From NCBI GenBank assembly GCA_014656495.1, contig BNCN01000003.1, forward strand, positions 496,001 through 560,000: a stretch of DNA of 64,000 nucleotides, in the 5' to 3' direction. The position numbers and the translations under genes are program-made. The stretch's first letter is position 1, and each line of letters starts with the position of its first letter. Under the pieces are notes generated by a model. That model had not been told where the DNA came from and did no database searches. It saw only the letters and a list, made by a program, of their open reading frames with translations. Below are positions 22,498-31,301 of the stretch, piece by piece. The stretch comes from Comamonas sp. KCTC 72670. Lineage in GTDB: Bacteria; Myxococcota; Myxococcia; Myxococcales; Myxococcaceae.

Positions 22498-24882
22498 ATG
22501 CGTCGCCTCCTGCTCGGCCTCAGCTGCGCCCTGGCCTCTGCTTCGTGCATGCCGGTGCTGGAAGGCCAGGATTACAACCTCGAGGGGCAGGAGGTGCGTC
22601 TGACGCTCCTTCATACCTCGGACATCCACTCACGCCTCATCCCCTACGACTTCTCGCCGCTGAAGACGGACATCGACCTGGGGACCGTCCCCGAGGCCGG
22701 CCCGTTCGGTGGCGCCACGCGCATGGGCGCGCTGCTCAAGCGCGAGCGCGCCCAGGGTGAGCGCGTGCTGCACGTGGACTCGGGCGACTGCTTCCAGGGC
22801 GCGCCCATCTTCAACCTGAACCTGGGCGAGGTGGAGTTCAAGTTCCTCTCGCAGGCGCGGCTGGACGCGGCGGTCGTGGGCAACCACGAGTTCGACGCGG
22901 GCCTGCGCAACTTCACGCTGATGGCCCAGCAGCACGCGACGTTCCCGCTGCTGGCGGCCAACTACTTCTGGGACGACTGGCGCATCAACGGCAACCACCA
23001 GACGGCGCTGGAGGTGGAGCCCTACACCATCCGCAACGTGAAGGGCCTGCGGGTGGCCATCATCGGCATGGCGAACATCTCCTCGCTCAACTCCATCGTC
23101 GAGGGCGGCAACAGCCTCCAGGTGACGCCGCTGGAGCAGAACGAGGTGGCGCGCGCCTACGTGGACCTGCTGCGCCCCGTGACGGACCTCATCGTGCTGG
23201 TGAGCCACCTGGGCCTCCACGAGGACCAGGACGTCATCCAGGGCTACGAGGCCTACTACGAGTACGCCCGCGTCAAGGCCTACGTGCAGCGCCAGAAGGA
23301 GCCCTGGCAGGTGCTGGAGTGGTTCGGCCCCGAGGGCAACGACAAGTCCGTGGTGCGCGTGCGCATCCCCGGCGTGGTGGGCGTGGACGCCATCATGGGC
23401 GGCCACCTCCACGTCGTGCTCAACCCGCCGCAGTTGCTCACCGACCCCTCGGGCCGCAAGGTGGTGCTCGCGCACTCCGGCGCCTTCGCCAAGTACGTGG
23501 GCCGGCTGGAGCTGGTCGTGAAGATGCCGGACGTGCTCGGGACCGGCGAGGGCGGTGAGATCGTCAGCCAGGACTTCCGCGTGTTCCCGCTGGACGCGCT
23601 GTGGTGCGACGACGCCATGCGCCGCTTCCGCCACGACTCCAGCGTGTTCTGGGCGGAGGGCCAGTTCCTCCGGGACGAGCGGGTCCGCCAGGCCATCCAG
23701 GCGTGCAAGAACCAGGAGGACCGGATGACGACCCATCTGCTCCAGCCGTACATCCTGGGCATGGACTTCAACCTGCAGCTGACGTCCATCTTCTCCTACG
23801 CGCCGCGCGACGTGCAGCGCCGCAACAACTCCACGGGCGGTGACTCGCCGCTGGGCAACATCGCCGCGGACTCCATGCGCAAGCGCCGCCGCGTCGAGGC
23901 CGAGATGGCCCTGACCAACTCGCTGGGCATCCGCGACAACCTGTACGCCGGCGTGGTGACGCAGGAGTCGATGTTCAACGTGTTCCCGTTCGAGAACACC
24001 ATCAACATCATGTACCTGTCCGGCAAGGAGATGCAGGAGCTCTTCGACTTCGTCACCGAGCGCTCCGCCGAGCGTGGCTGCGTGAGCCAGGCGCAGATCT
24101 CCGGCGCCCGCTTCACCATGGACTGCGCCCAGGTGCAGGTGAACGACCTGCAGATTTCCTGCAACCCGGCGCTCAACGGCACCGACTGCCCCAACCAGGA
24201 CCGTCAGGGCCACGCGCCGTGGCAGTGCCTGGTGGACCAGAGCAGCTCCTCCACCACGGGCCGCTGCTACGCGCACCCCGGCACCGACATCCAGATCAAC
24301 GGCAAGCCGCTGGACACCACCGGCACGTACAAGATCGCCGTCAACGACTACATCGCCAAGGGCGGCTCGGGCTTCAACGTCCTGAAGCGCAACACCACCC
24401 GCATCGAGACGGGCATCTCGCTGCGTGACTCGCTCATCGGCTACATGCAGGGCTTCTGCACCTGCGAGGACATCCTCGCGGGCCGCGAGACGTCCAAGGC
24501 GGGCCTCTACTGCGGCAACCTCGTCAATGGCCGCTGGACGGTGAACGACCAGGTGGTGGGCGCCTGCCGCGCCGCCGCGGACTTCAAGGCCGCGCTGAAC
24601 CAGCAGGTGGGGAGCTGCAGCTGCAAGGACCTGCTGGCGTTCCCCGCGGACGCGGCCGAGCGCTGCGGCGTGCCGGGCCTGACGAACGAGGACATCCAGA
24701 ACCAGTGCAACGTCCCGGCGGGCCCGTACACCGGCCGCTGCAGCTGCCGCGACGTGCTGGCGGGCAACAACCCCATTTGCGGCTCGGTGACGAACCAGCT
24801 GCGCAACTTCTGTGAGAACCCCACCTCCGTGTCCATCGCTGACGCGGCGGAGGATTCCCGCATCGGCCGGAGGGTGAAGTAA
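22498..24882 (+). CDS. 5'-nucleotidase/metallophosphatase lipoprotein with Cys-rich tail
   Basis: This predicts 794 residues from the ATG at 22498. The lipoprotein signal ends at ASASC (C17). The calcineurin-like phosphatase domain carries metal-ligand motifs LLHTSDIH (D42, H44), DSGDCFQG, GNHEFDAG, SHLG and GGHLHVVL. The 5'-nucleotidase C-terminal domain follows (GNIAADSMRKR; FPFENTINIMYLSGKEM; NDYIAKGGSGFNVL). The family hydrolyses nucleotides or UDP-sugars outside the cytoplasm. The tail holds three repeats starting CTCEDILAG (residue 654), CSCKDLLAF (707) and CSCRDVLAG (748), each followed by further cysteines. The gene is first in a three-gene operon; the next start abuts its stop. Confidence 0.92.
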   Translation: MRRLLLGLSCALASASCMPVLEGQDYNLEGQEVRLTLLHTSDIHSRLIPYDFSPLKTDIDLGTVPEAGPFGGATRMGALLKRERAQGERVLHVDSGDCFQGAPIFNLNLGEVEFKFLSQARLDAAVVGNHEFDAGLRNFTLMAQQHATFPLLAANYFWDDWRINGNHQTALEVEPYTIRNVKGLRVAIIGMANISSLNSIVEGGNSLQVTPLEQNEVARAYVDLLRPVTDLIVLVSHLGLHEDQDVIQGYEAYYEYARVKAYVQRQKEPWQVLEWFGPEGNDKSVVRVRIPGVVGVDAIMGGHLHVVLNPPQLLTDPSGRKVVLAHSGAFAKYVGRLELVVKMPDVLGTGEGGEIVSQDFRVFPLDALWCDDAMRRFRHDSSVFWAEGQFLRDERVRQAIQACKNQEDRMTTHLLQPYILGMDFNLQLTSIFSYAPRDVQRRNNSTGGDSPLGNIAADSMRKRRRVEAEMALTNSLGIRDNLYAGVVTQESMFNVFPFENTINIMYLSGKEMQELFDFVTERSAERGCVSQAQISGARFTMDCAQVQVNDLQISCNPALNGTDCPNQDRQGHAPWQCLVDQSSSSTTGRCYAHPGTDIQINGKPLDTTGTYKIAVNDYIAKGGSGFNVLKRNTTRIETGISLRDSLIGYMQGFCTCEDILAGRETSKAGLYCGNLVNGRWTVNDQVVGACRAAADFKAALNQQVGSCSCKDLLAFPADAAERCGVPGLTNEDIQNQCNVPAGPYTGRCSCRDVLAGNNPICGSVTNQLRNFCENPTSVSIADAAEDSRIGRRVK

Positions 24883-26853
24883 ATGAAGCGCCTGCTCTTC
24901 CTGTCGGCCCTCGCGGCGGCCGGCTGTTACACCCAGGAGTCGCCGCAGCCCGACGGCGTCGCGTCGTTCCAGGTGACGCTCACGGGCATCTACACCGGCG
25001 GCACGCGCACGCCGCTGCCGGTGGTGAACGAGTGCGCCACCGCGCACGGTGGCCAGGCCCAGGTGCCCATGGAGATCCGCGGCACCGAGGACTGCCGCCT
25101 GGCGCTGCCCCGCACGCCGGTGGACTTCGACGTGGAGATCCTCGCCCTGGACGCGAAGGGCCAGCCCATGGAGTCGTTCAACGGGCCAGTGTCCTTCCGC
25201 ACGGTTCCGGGCAACCTCATGGGCGAGTACCGCTACCGCTGGACGCAGCTCACCAACGGCCGCGGCACGGGCACGGTGCGTTCGGGCCAGCTGTACGGCG
25301 ACGCGCACGTCTGGGTGCAGGACGAGGCGCCGCAGGTGGACTACGCGGACGGACAGGTCGTCCCCGGCGAGCTGCCGCAGGAGCCCGCCAAGCGCACCAA
25401 CTCCACGGGCCTGTCGCGGCTGATGAAGTTCGAGGAGCCGACGATCTCCACGATCCAGGTTCCGCAGAACAGCGACCAGCTCACCGCCTACGCCGGGACG
25501 TACATGCGCATCGGGCGCAACCCGGAGGCCGGCTCGCCGCTGCTGCAGAACTGCACGGAGGGTGACCCCAACGACAAGCAGCCGGTGACGCTGCTGGTGA
25601 CGGGCACGGACCCCGGCGGCTTCTTCGTCACCGACCTGACCGCCTGCCGCGTGCGCGAGGACGCCGTCCCGGGCGCCAACATCCAGACGGGTGAGCCGGA
25701 CGGCTACTACCCCGGCCGCTTCAACTCCATCTACATCTACAACTACTCCTTCCCGGAGGGCCTGGACCCGGGCGACCTGCTGTGGTCCGTGTCCGGCTCC
25801 GTGCAGGAGTTCACCGCCACCACGCAGCTGACCTTCCCCGCGTGGACGGTGCGCGAGCGCGTCCGGCTGTTGCCGCAGTCGGAGTGGACCAAGTACCTGG
25901 ACATGGCGCCGCCCGTGGAGATCAACGGCCGCCGGTGCGGCTACAGCAACTCGCTCTACATGACCGACCCGCTGTGTGGTTACAGCTACGGCAACTACAA
26001 GATGGAGAGCCTGGAGTCCTCGCTGGTGAAGCTCACGCGGGTGAAGTTCCCGACCGTGTTCCACAACTGCGACACCAACGGCAACGGCTCGGTCCCCTTC
26101 TTCTGCCCCAACACCCGCGCGGGCACCTGGGGCAGCTGCGGCACGGACAACCCGAACGACCCGGACATCCAGGAGCGGCAGTGCAACATCGACTGCACCC
26201 TGGGCATTGGCCAGTTCGCCGGCGTCCACTGCTCCGAGCGCAACACGTACAATGGCTTCGGCCAGTTCACGGTGGAGATGAACCCCACCGGTCCCGCCTC
26301 CGCCGGCCTGGATGAGTCCGTCCCCAACCGCATCCAGACCTTCTCCGTGAACGTGAACGCGGACCCGACCGTGGTGAACTGGGCCCAGTCGGACGCCTTC
26401 AGCCGGGACCAGCGCATCAACGTCGCCTGCGACAAGGCGGCCAACGTGCGCTTCGGCGCCACGGGCACCCCGGTGCCGCTGGCCGCCAACACCCCGCTGC
26501 AGCACACCATGGGCGCGGGCCAGGGCATCGTCTACGCCTCCGTCCAGAACCGCGAGGACGGCACCCTCACCTGCAAGGTGGCGGCGGACGCCCGCACGCG
26601 CATCAACCTGGTGACGAAGGACGCCATCCCGGACCTCGTGCCGGACTGCCGCGAGGACGACCCGAACGCCGCGGCCGCGCGGCAGTGCCGCAACCTCCGC
26701 GCGGCGACCTTCGATATCGTGGGTCACCTGCGGCACGTGAGCGCCGCCCGTCCCCGTTGGAACGTGCTGCCGCGAGACCTCGACGACATTTGCTGCTACC
26801 CCGGGCCGGGAATGGAGTGCCCCCAGCCCATCCGGAATTGCGTCAATCCGTAG
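24883..26853 (+). CDS. Cysteine-rich lipoprotein, unknown
   Basis: This 656-residue protein has a lipoprotein signal with lipobox AAAGC (C15). Its ATG directly follows the TAA of the nucleotidase gene, so translation is probably coupled. The mature part is beta-rich with an Ig-like feel (FQVTLTGIYTGG, DFDVEILALDAKGQPM) and has paired cysteines throughout, ending with CCYPGPGMECPQP. No catalytic motif is visible. Position between a surface nucleotidase and an outer-membrane protein suggests a shared outer-membrane assembly; function is not known. Confidence 0.85.
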   Translation: MKRLLFLSALAAAGCYTQESPQPDGVASFQVTLTGIYTGGTRTPLPVVNECATAHGGQAQVPMEIRGTEDCRLALPRTPVDFDVEILALDAKGQPMESFNGPVSFRTVPGNLMGEYRYRWTQLTNGRGTGTVRSGQLYGDAHVWVQDEAPQVDYADGQVVPGELPQEPAKRTNSTGLSRLMKFEEPTISTIQVPQNSDQLTAYAGTYMRIGRNPEAGSPLLQNCTEGDPNDKQPVTLLVTGTDPGGFFVTDLTACRVREDAVPGANIQTGEPDGYYPGRFNSIYIYNYSFPEGLDPGDLLWSVSGSVQEFTATTQLTFPAWTVRERVRLLPQSEWTKYLDMAPPVEINGRRCGYSNSLYMTDPLCGYSYGNYKMESLESSLVKLTRVKFPTVFHNCDTNGNGSVPFFCPNTRAGTWGSCGTDNPNDPDIQERQCNIDCTLGIGQFAGVHCSERNTYNGFGQFTVEMNPTGPASAGLDESVPNRIQTFSVNVNADPTVVNWAQSDAFSRDQRINVACDKAANVRFGATGTPVPLAANTPLQHTMGAGQGIVYASVQNREDGTLTCKVAADARTRINLVTKDAIPDLVPDCREDDPNAAAARQCRNLRAATFDIVGHLRHVSAARPRWNVLPRDLDDICCYPGPGMECPQPIRNCVNP

Positions 26854-26931
26854 TCTTTTGAAGATTCTCGCGACCCGGTGACGGGAAGCAGGGAGGAGCG
26901 GTTCCCCCAGACCGCTCCGTGGAGAGGGACA

Positions 26932-28461
26932 TTGAAAACGTTGCAGAAGCTGGCCCTGAGCGGCCTGATCTCCCTGAGTGCGCCCGCGTGGGCCAGTGAC
27001 TTCGTGGATACGCGTCTGTCGTTCGTCTTCGCGGACGACAACGTGCTCGCGGGTTCTGGTGAAACGACGCCGAACAGCCCCAATGCCCGGTTCGGCGCCG
27101 GTAACCAGAACACGCAGTTCTACGACAACTTCAACACCCGGTTCTCCGGCTTCGAGTCCCTGTCGAACGTGGTGCTCTACAAGCGGGCGCCGGCGTTCTT
27201 CGAGGGCCTGACGACCGAGGCGGCCCTGACGCTCGTCGTGCTCGAGCGGCCCTCGGGCGGCGTCGATATCCGCGACAACTCCAGCTACATCCGGCTCAAC
27301 TACCAGCCGCCGGGCTGGGGTGAGAAGGAAGGCATCTCGCTGGTCGGCTTCCCGGTGTCCGCGGACCGTTTCCGTCTGGGCTATGCGTTCCGCATCTCCT
27401 GGGGCGGCAGCGGCGTGTTCACCACGCGCTCGGCCGCCAACGGCGTGCCCGGCGGCAAGATCCAGATCACCCGCGACAACTGGTACGCGTACGTCGGCGG
27501 CAAGACGGCGCTCATCCAGAACGAGCTCATCCTCGAGGAGGAGACGAAGTACGGCGTGATGGCCGGCGCGGGCTGGGACATCCTGGAGACGCTGCGCGTC
27601 GAGGCGGGCGGCGGCTACTTCCAGAAGGGCCTGGTGCCGGGCCTCGCGACGCTCGGCGTGGAAGCGCCGGTGAACGCGGCCGGCCTCTCCGGTCAAATCG
27701 TCTACCACGTGGGCGTGCCCGTCGGCACCTCGGTGGACTTCCGGCTCTACAAGAACGACCCGGACATCTATCAGCGCTTCTTCGCGCCGGAGAAGTACCC
27801 GGGCGGCCTCTCGTACACCGTGTCGCTCGAGGGCAGCTACCTGTCCCAGACGCTGGAGAAGCCGAACGAGTTCGGCGCCACCAAGCCGCAGGGCTCCACG
27901 GCCGTGGCCCTCCAGGCCCGCGCGAAGTACGACCTGTGGCGCTTCAGCCTGCTCGGCCTGTACCGCAGCCTCTCCTTCATCCAGTTCGAAGTGCCGGGCT
28001 TCCCCCCGTTCCAGGACTTCCCGGACGGCACGGAGCTGCGGCCGGAGATGTTCCTCGCGGTGGGCGCGGACTACCACCTGCCGAAGCTGCACCTCACGCC
28101 GGGCTTCATCGTCGGTGTGCAGCAGCCGGCCTCGTTCCGCAGCCCCACGCCGGTGCTCGGCGGCAACAACCCGCCGGAGAACCTCATTGGCACGCGCACC
28201 GTCGTGGTGCGTGACGTGAACCAGCTGAGCATCCTCCCGGAGACGTGCGGCGGCGGCGTGTGCCGCGCCGAGCCCATCTACTCCGCGAAGGCCACCTTCC
28301 GCTGGGACCTGTCCGAGTCCGTCGCCGCCGTCGGCGAGGTCTACTACACGTACGACACCAACCGGACCACGTTCCGGGACGACGTGACGGGCGTGGCGCA
28401 GCCGAGCTTCGAGCGTCCGCACGCGCTGGGCTTCAACACCCTGCTCCAGGCGCGCTTCTAG
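26932..28461 (+). CDS. Outer-membrane beta-barrel-like protein
   Basis: This predicts 509 residues from a TTG at 26932, with GGAGAGGG ending just upstream. That start yields a signal peptide (KTLQKLALSGLISLSAPAWA, cut before SD). The mature chain alternates short amphipathic strands with aromatic residues and ends LGFNTLLQARF; a terminal phenylalanine is typical of outer-membrane barrels. Examples are SYIRLNYQPPGWG and VEAGGGYFQKGLVPG. It is third in the operon, 78 bp after the lipoprotein. I infer a porin or channel partner for the nucleotidase and lipoprotein; substrate unknown. An upstream GTG at 26878 is possible but places the signal sequence internally. Confidence 0.8.
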   Translation: MKTLQKLALSGLISLSAPAWASDFVDTRLSFVFADDNVLAGSGETTPNSPNARFGAGNQNTQFYDNFNTRFSGFESLSNVVLYKRAPAFFEGLTTEAALTLVVLERPSGGVDIRDNSSYIRLNYQPPGWGEKEGISLVGFPVSADRFRLGYAFRISWGGSGVFTTRSAANGVPGGKIQITRDNWYAYVGGKTALIQNELILEEETKYGVMAGAGWDILETLRVEAGGGYFQKGLVPGLATLGVEAPVNAAGLSGQIVYHVGVPVGTSVDFRLYKNDPDIYQRFFAPEKYPGGLSYTVSLEGSYLSQTLEKPNEFGATKPQGSTAVALQARAKYDLWRFSLLGLYRSLSFIQFEVPGFPPFQDFPDGTELRPEMFLAVGADYHLPKLHLTPGFIVGVQQPASFRSPTPVLGGNNPPENLIGTRTVVVRDVNQLSILPETCGGGVCRAEPIYSAKATFRWDLSESVAAVGEVYYTYDTNRTTFRDDVTGVAQPSFERPHALGFNTLLQARF

Positions 28462-28504
28462 GCGCCCCTCCCCGGCCCCTTCACCGGGGCTGAGGGAAAC
28501 ACCG

Positions 28505-28537
28505 CGGCCCGGTCTCTCCGCATGGGAGGCCGGGCCG
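28505..28537. terminator. Hairpin between convergent genes
   Basis: CGGCCCGG (28505-28512) pairs with CCGGGCCG (28530-28537), with further partial pairing inside. It lies between the outer-membrane protein stop (28461) and the stop of the converging ATPase gene (28545). A smaller CCCCGG/CCGGGG hairpin sits nearby at about 28469-28488. Confidence 0.5.
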
Positions 28538-28544
28538 TCGTGCG

Positions 28545-30386
28545 TCAGAGGGTCGTCATCCGCACCACCTCGTCGAAGGCGGTGAGGCCCTGCGCGAGCT
28601 TGCGCACCGCCGCCTCGCGCAGCGTCCGCATGCCCGAGCGCCGGGCCGCGTCCACCATGTCCGAGTACGGCGCCTCGCGGGCGATGAGGTCCCTCAGCTC
28701 GCCAGCGGCGGTGACGATTTCGAAGACGCCCGTGCGGCCCACGAAGCCGGTGCCCCGGCAGCGCACGCAGCCGGAGCCCTTGAGCAGCCGCACGCCCCCG
28801 GGCAGCAGCGGCAGCGGCGCGTTGAGGGCGAGGAGTTCATCGGGCGTCAGCGTCGTCTCCTGCGCGCAGTGGCTGCACACGCGGCGCAGCAGGCGCTGGG
28901 CCATGACGCCCAGCAGGCTCTGCGCGAGGAGAAAGGACGGCACGCCCAGGTCCCGCATGCGCGCCACCGCGCCCAGCGCGTCGTTGGTGTGCAGCGTGGA
29001 CAGGACGAGGTGGCCGGTGAGCGCGGACTGAATCGCGTTCTCCGCCGTCTCCGGGTCGCGAATCTCGCCCACCATGATGACGTCCGGGTCCTGACGCAGG
29101 ATGTGGCGCAGCGCCCCGGCGAAGTCGAGCCCCACCTTGGGCTGCACCTGCACCTGGTTGAAGGCGTCCCACACCATTTCGATGGGGTCTTCGATGGTGG
29201 TGACGTTGACGTCGGGCCCCGCGAGCGCCTTCAGCGCCGAGTACAACGTCGTCGTCTTGCCGCTGCCCGTGGGGCCGGTGACGAGGATGAGGCCGTGGGG
29301 CTGGTCAATCCACGACTCGAAGGCGCTCTTCTCGTCCTCCTCGAAGCCCAGCTGGGCGATGTCCTGCACCAGCGTCTCCGGGTCGAAGATACGGATGACG
29401 ACCTTCTCGCCGAACGCGGTGGGCAGCGTGGACACGCGGAGCTCGACCTCGCGGCCCTCGCGCTCCGTCTTGATGCGGCCGTCCTGCGGCTTGCGGCGCT
29501 CGGAGATGTCGATGCGCGCCAGCATCTTCACGCGCGAGACGATGGGCGGATGCACCGGCGCCGGCAGCGTGTGTACCGGGTGCAGCACGCCGTCGATGCG
29601 CAGGCGCACCACGCTGGTGGCGCGCTTGGGTTCGATGTGGATGTCCGACGCGCGGTTGTCGAACGCGTAGCGCAGCAGGTAGTCCACGGCCTGCACCACC
29701 GGCCGGTCCGAGGCCTCCAGCTCCTGGGTGCCGCTGAGCGAGACGAGCTGCTCGAAGTTGGCGACCTGGGCGCCGCCCGCCGCGGTGAAGTCGTCCGCGG
29801 CGCGGGCCAGCGTCGTCTTGAAGCCGTAGATGTCGCTGATGGACTTGAGGATGTCCGCCTTCGCGCTGAGCACGGGCTCCACGGGCAGGCCCGTGAGCCG
29901 GTGGAAGCTCTCGAAGAGCTCCCGGTCGAAGGGGTTGGCCACCGCCACCAGGAGCCGCCCCTGCGGGGTGCGCTCCAGGGGGAGCAGCACGTGCTTCTGC
30001 GCGTAGGGCCGGGAGACGGTCCGCGTGGCCAACGCCATGTCGAGCTTCAGCGGGTCGATCTTCCGGTACGTCATGCCCGCGGCGCGCGCGGCGGCCTCGG
30101 TGACGCGGTCCTCGTCCAGCACGCCGCGCCCGTTGGACAGCGGCACCTGGAAGGCCGCCACGACCTCCACGGGAGACACGTCGTAGCGCGCCGCCTCCTT
30201 GCCCCCCGAGGCCCCTCGCGCCTTGAGGACGCGGGCGCGCGCGGCGGACTCCCGGGCGAGCACCTCCTGCGCTTGCTGCGGCTGCAGCAGCCCCTGGGCG
30301 ACGAGCGCCTCCAGGACGAACACCGTGGTGAAGTCGCCGCGGCTCTTCGGAGAACCGCCACCCGCGCCGCTCGCTGGCTGTACCAA
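28545..30386 (-). CDS. PilB/GspE-type secretion or pilus assembly ATPase
   Basis: This predicts 613 residues from a TTG at 30386 with AAGGAG 6 nt upstream; longer starts lack this site. The N-terminal domain is of the T2SSE_N/MshEN kind (FVLEALVAQGLLQPQQ, RKIDPLKLDM). The ATPase core has Walker A GPTGSGKTTTLYSAL, Asp box MVGEIRDPETAENA, His box STLHTNDA and the zinc tetracysteine module CSHC with CVRC. It should form a hexamer driving pilin-like polymerisation at the inner membrane. No GspF/PilC or pilin genes are near, so it is an orphan copy; whether it serves type IV pili or type II secretion cannot be told. Confidence 0.93.
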   Translation of the reverse strand: MVQPASGAGGGSPKSRGDFTTVFVLEALVAQGLLQPQQAQEVLARESAARARVLKARGASGGKEAARYDVSPVEVVAAFQVPLSNGRGVLDEDRVTEAAARAAGMTYRKIDPLKLDMALATRTVSRPYAQKHVLLPLERTPQGRLLVAVANPFDRELFESFHRLTGLPVEPVLSAKADILKSISDIYGFKTTLARAADDFTAAGGAQVANFEQLVSLSGTQELEASDRPVVQAVDYLLRYAFDNRASDIHIEPKRATSVVRLRIDGVLHPVHTLPAPVHPPIVSRVKMLARIDISERRKPQDGRIKTEREGREVELRVSTLPTAFGEKVVIRIFDPETLVQDIAQLGFEEDEKSAFESWIDQPHGLILVTGPTGSGKTTTLYSALKALAGPDVNVTTIEDPIEMVWDAFNQVQVQPKVGLDFAGALRHILRQDPDVIMVGEIRDPETAENAIQSALTGHLVLSTLHTNDALGAVARMRDLGVPSFLLAQSLLGVMAQRLLRRVCSHCAQETTLTPDELLALNAPLPLLPGGVRLLKGSGCVRCRGTGFVGRTGVFEIVTAAGELRDLIAREAPYSDMVDAARRSGMRTLREAAVRKLAQGLTAFDEVVRMTTL

Positions 30387-30518
30387 GCCCGTCTCCTTTC
30401 GCCCCACCCATCCGATGGAGCGCAGCCGCGCAGCGTACCAGACGCGATCCGGCGGCCGGTGCGGCCCCATGGAGGAAACGGCGGCCGGAGTCCTCGACCG
30501 CCACGCCCCCTGGCAGGC

Positions 30519-31289
30519 TCAGTGCACGGTGCTCGTCGCCGCGAGCACCGCGGCGTCCACCAGGGCCTCGGGCGTCGGCCGCTCGGCGACCGCCGCCGCG
30601 GGCACCCCGAGCCGCTCCAGCGCGGACGCCGTCGTCGGACCAATCGCCACGACGCGCGCGGTGGCCAGGCGCTCACGTCCGGCCTCTTCCACGAAGGCCT
30701 CGGCCGTGCGCGGTGAGGCGAAGAGCACGACGTCGGGTGGCGAGGCGTCCAGCAGGGCCAGGGCTTCCGGTGGCAGGGGCGCGGGCGTGGAGCGGTACGC
30801 CGTCACCCGCGTGACGAGGACGCCGTGCTCCCGCAGGCCGTCCTCCAATTCGCGGCGGCCCTCCTCGGCGGCGGGCAGCAGGACCTCGTCTCCGGGTTGC
30901 AGCGCGTCCTTGATGAGGTTGAACAGCGCCTCGCCGGTGCCCTCGGAGGGCTCGGCCACCACCTCCAGGCCGTAGCCCTCCGCGGCGCGCGTGGTGCGCG
31001 GCCCCACGGTGGCCACCTTCACCCGCTGCATCCGGTCCTGGGTGCCTGCCTCGCGAAGCGCCTCCATCAGCGCCTCCACGCCCGACGGGCTCGCGAACAC
31101 CACCCAGGCATAGCGCTGGATGTGCTCCGCCGCGGACGCCAGCGGACGCGGGTCCTCCGGGGGATGAAGCTCCAGCAAGGGGACGCTGAGCACTTCCGCG
31201 CCCTCGTCCTCCAGCAGGAAGCACAGCTCCTCGGCCCGCTCACGCGGGCGCGTCACCAAGACTCTCTTGCCTTCCAGTCGCCGTTCCAC
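30519..31289 (-). CDS. hemD: Uroporphyrinogen-III synthase
   Basis: This 256-residue enzyme cyclises hydroxymethylbilane with ring D inversion to uroporphyrinogen III. HemD is poorly conserved, but the two-lobed pattern is clear: KRVLVTRPRERAEELCFLLE at the start, AWVVFASPSGVEAL, VATVGPRTTRAAEGYGL, YRSTPAPLPPEALALL, DVVLFASPRTAEAFVEE, and VVAIGPTTASALERLGVP. It is last in the hem cluster, 12 bp after hemC. Confidence 0.92.
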   Translation of the reverse strand: MERRLEGKRVLVTRPRERAEELCFLLEDEGAEVLSVPLLELHPPEDPRPLASAAEHIQRYAWVVFASPSGVEALMEALREAGTQDRMQRVKVATVGPRTTRAAEGYGLEVVAEPSEGTGEALFNLIKDALQPGDEVLLPAAEEGRRELEDGLREHGVLVTRVTAYRSTPAPLPPEALALLDASPPDVVLFASPRTAEAFVEEAGRERLATARVVAIGPTTASALERLGVPAAAVAERPTPEALVDAAVLAATSTVH

Positions 31290-31301
31290 GCGCGCGGCAG
31301 T

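Noticed and set aside
22630..28422. Open frame of over 1900 codons antisense to the nucleotidase operon
   Set aside because: It spans three real genes and their gaps and has the composition typical of antisense shadows; the plus strand carries signal peptides and known motifs.
30527..30551. Inverted repeat GGTGCTCG/CGAGCACC near the hemD end
   Set aside because: It lies inside the hemD coding sequence with no T-run, so it is not a convincing terminator.
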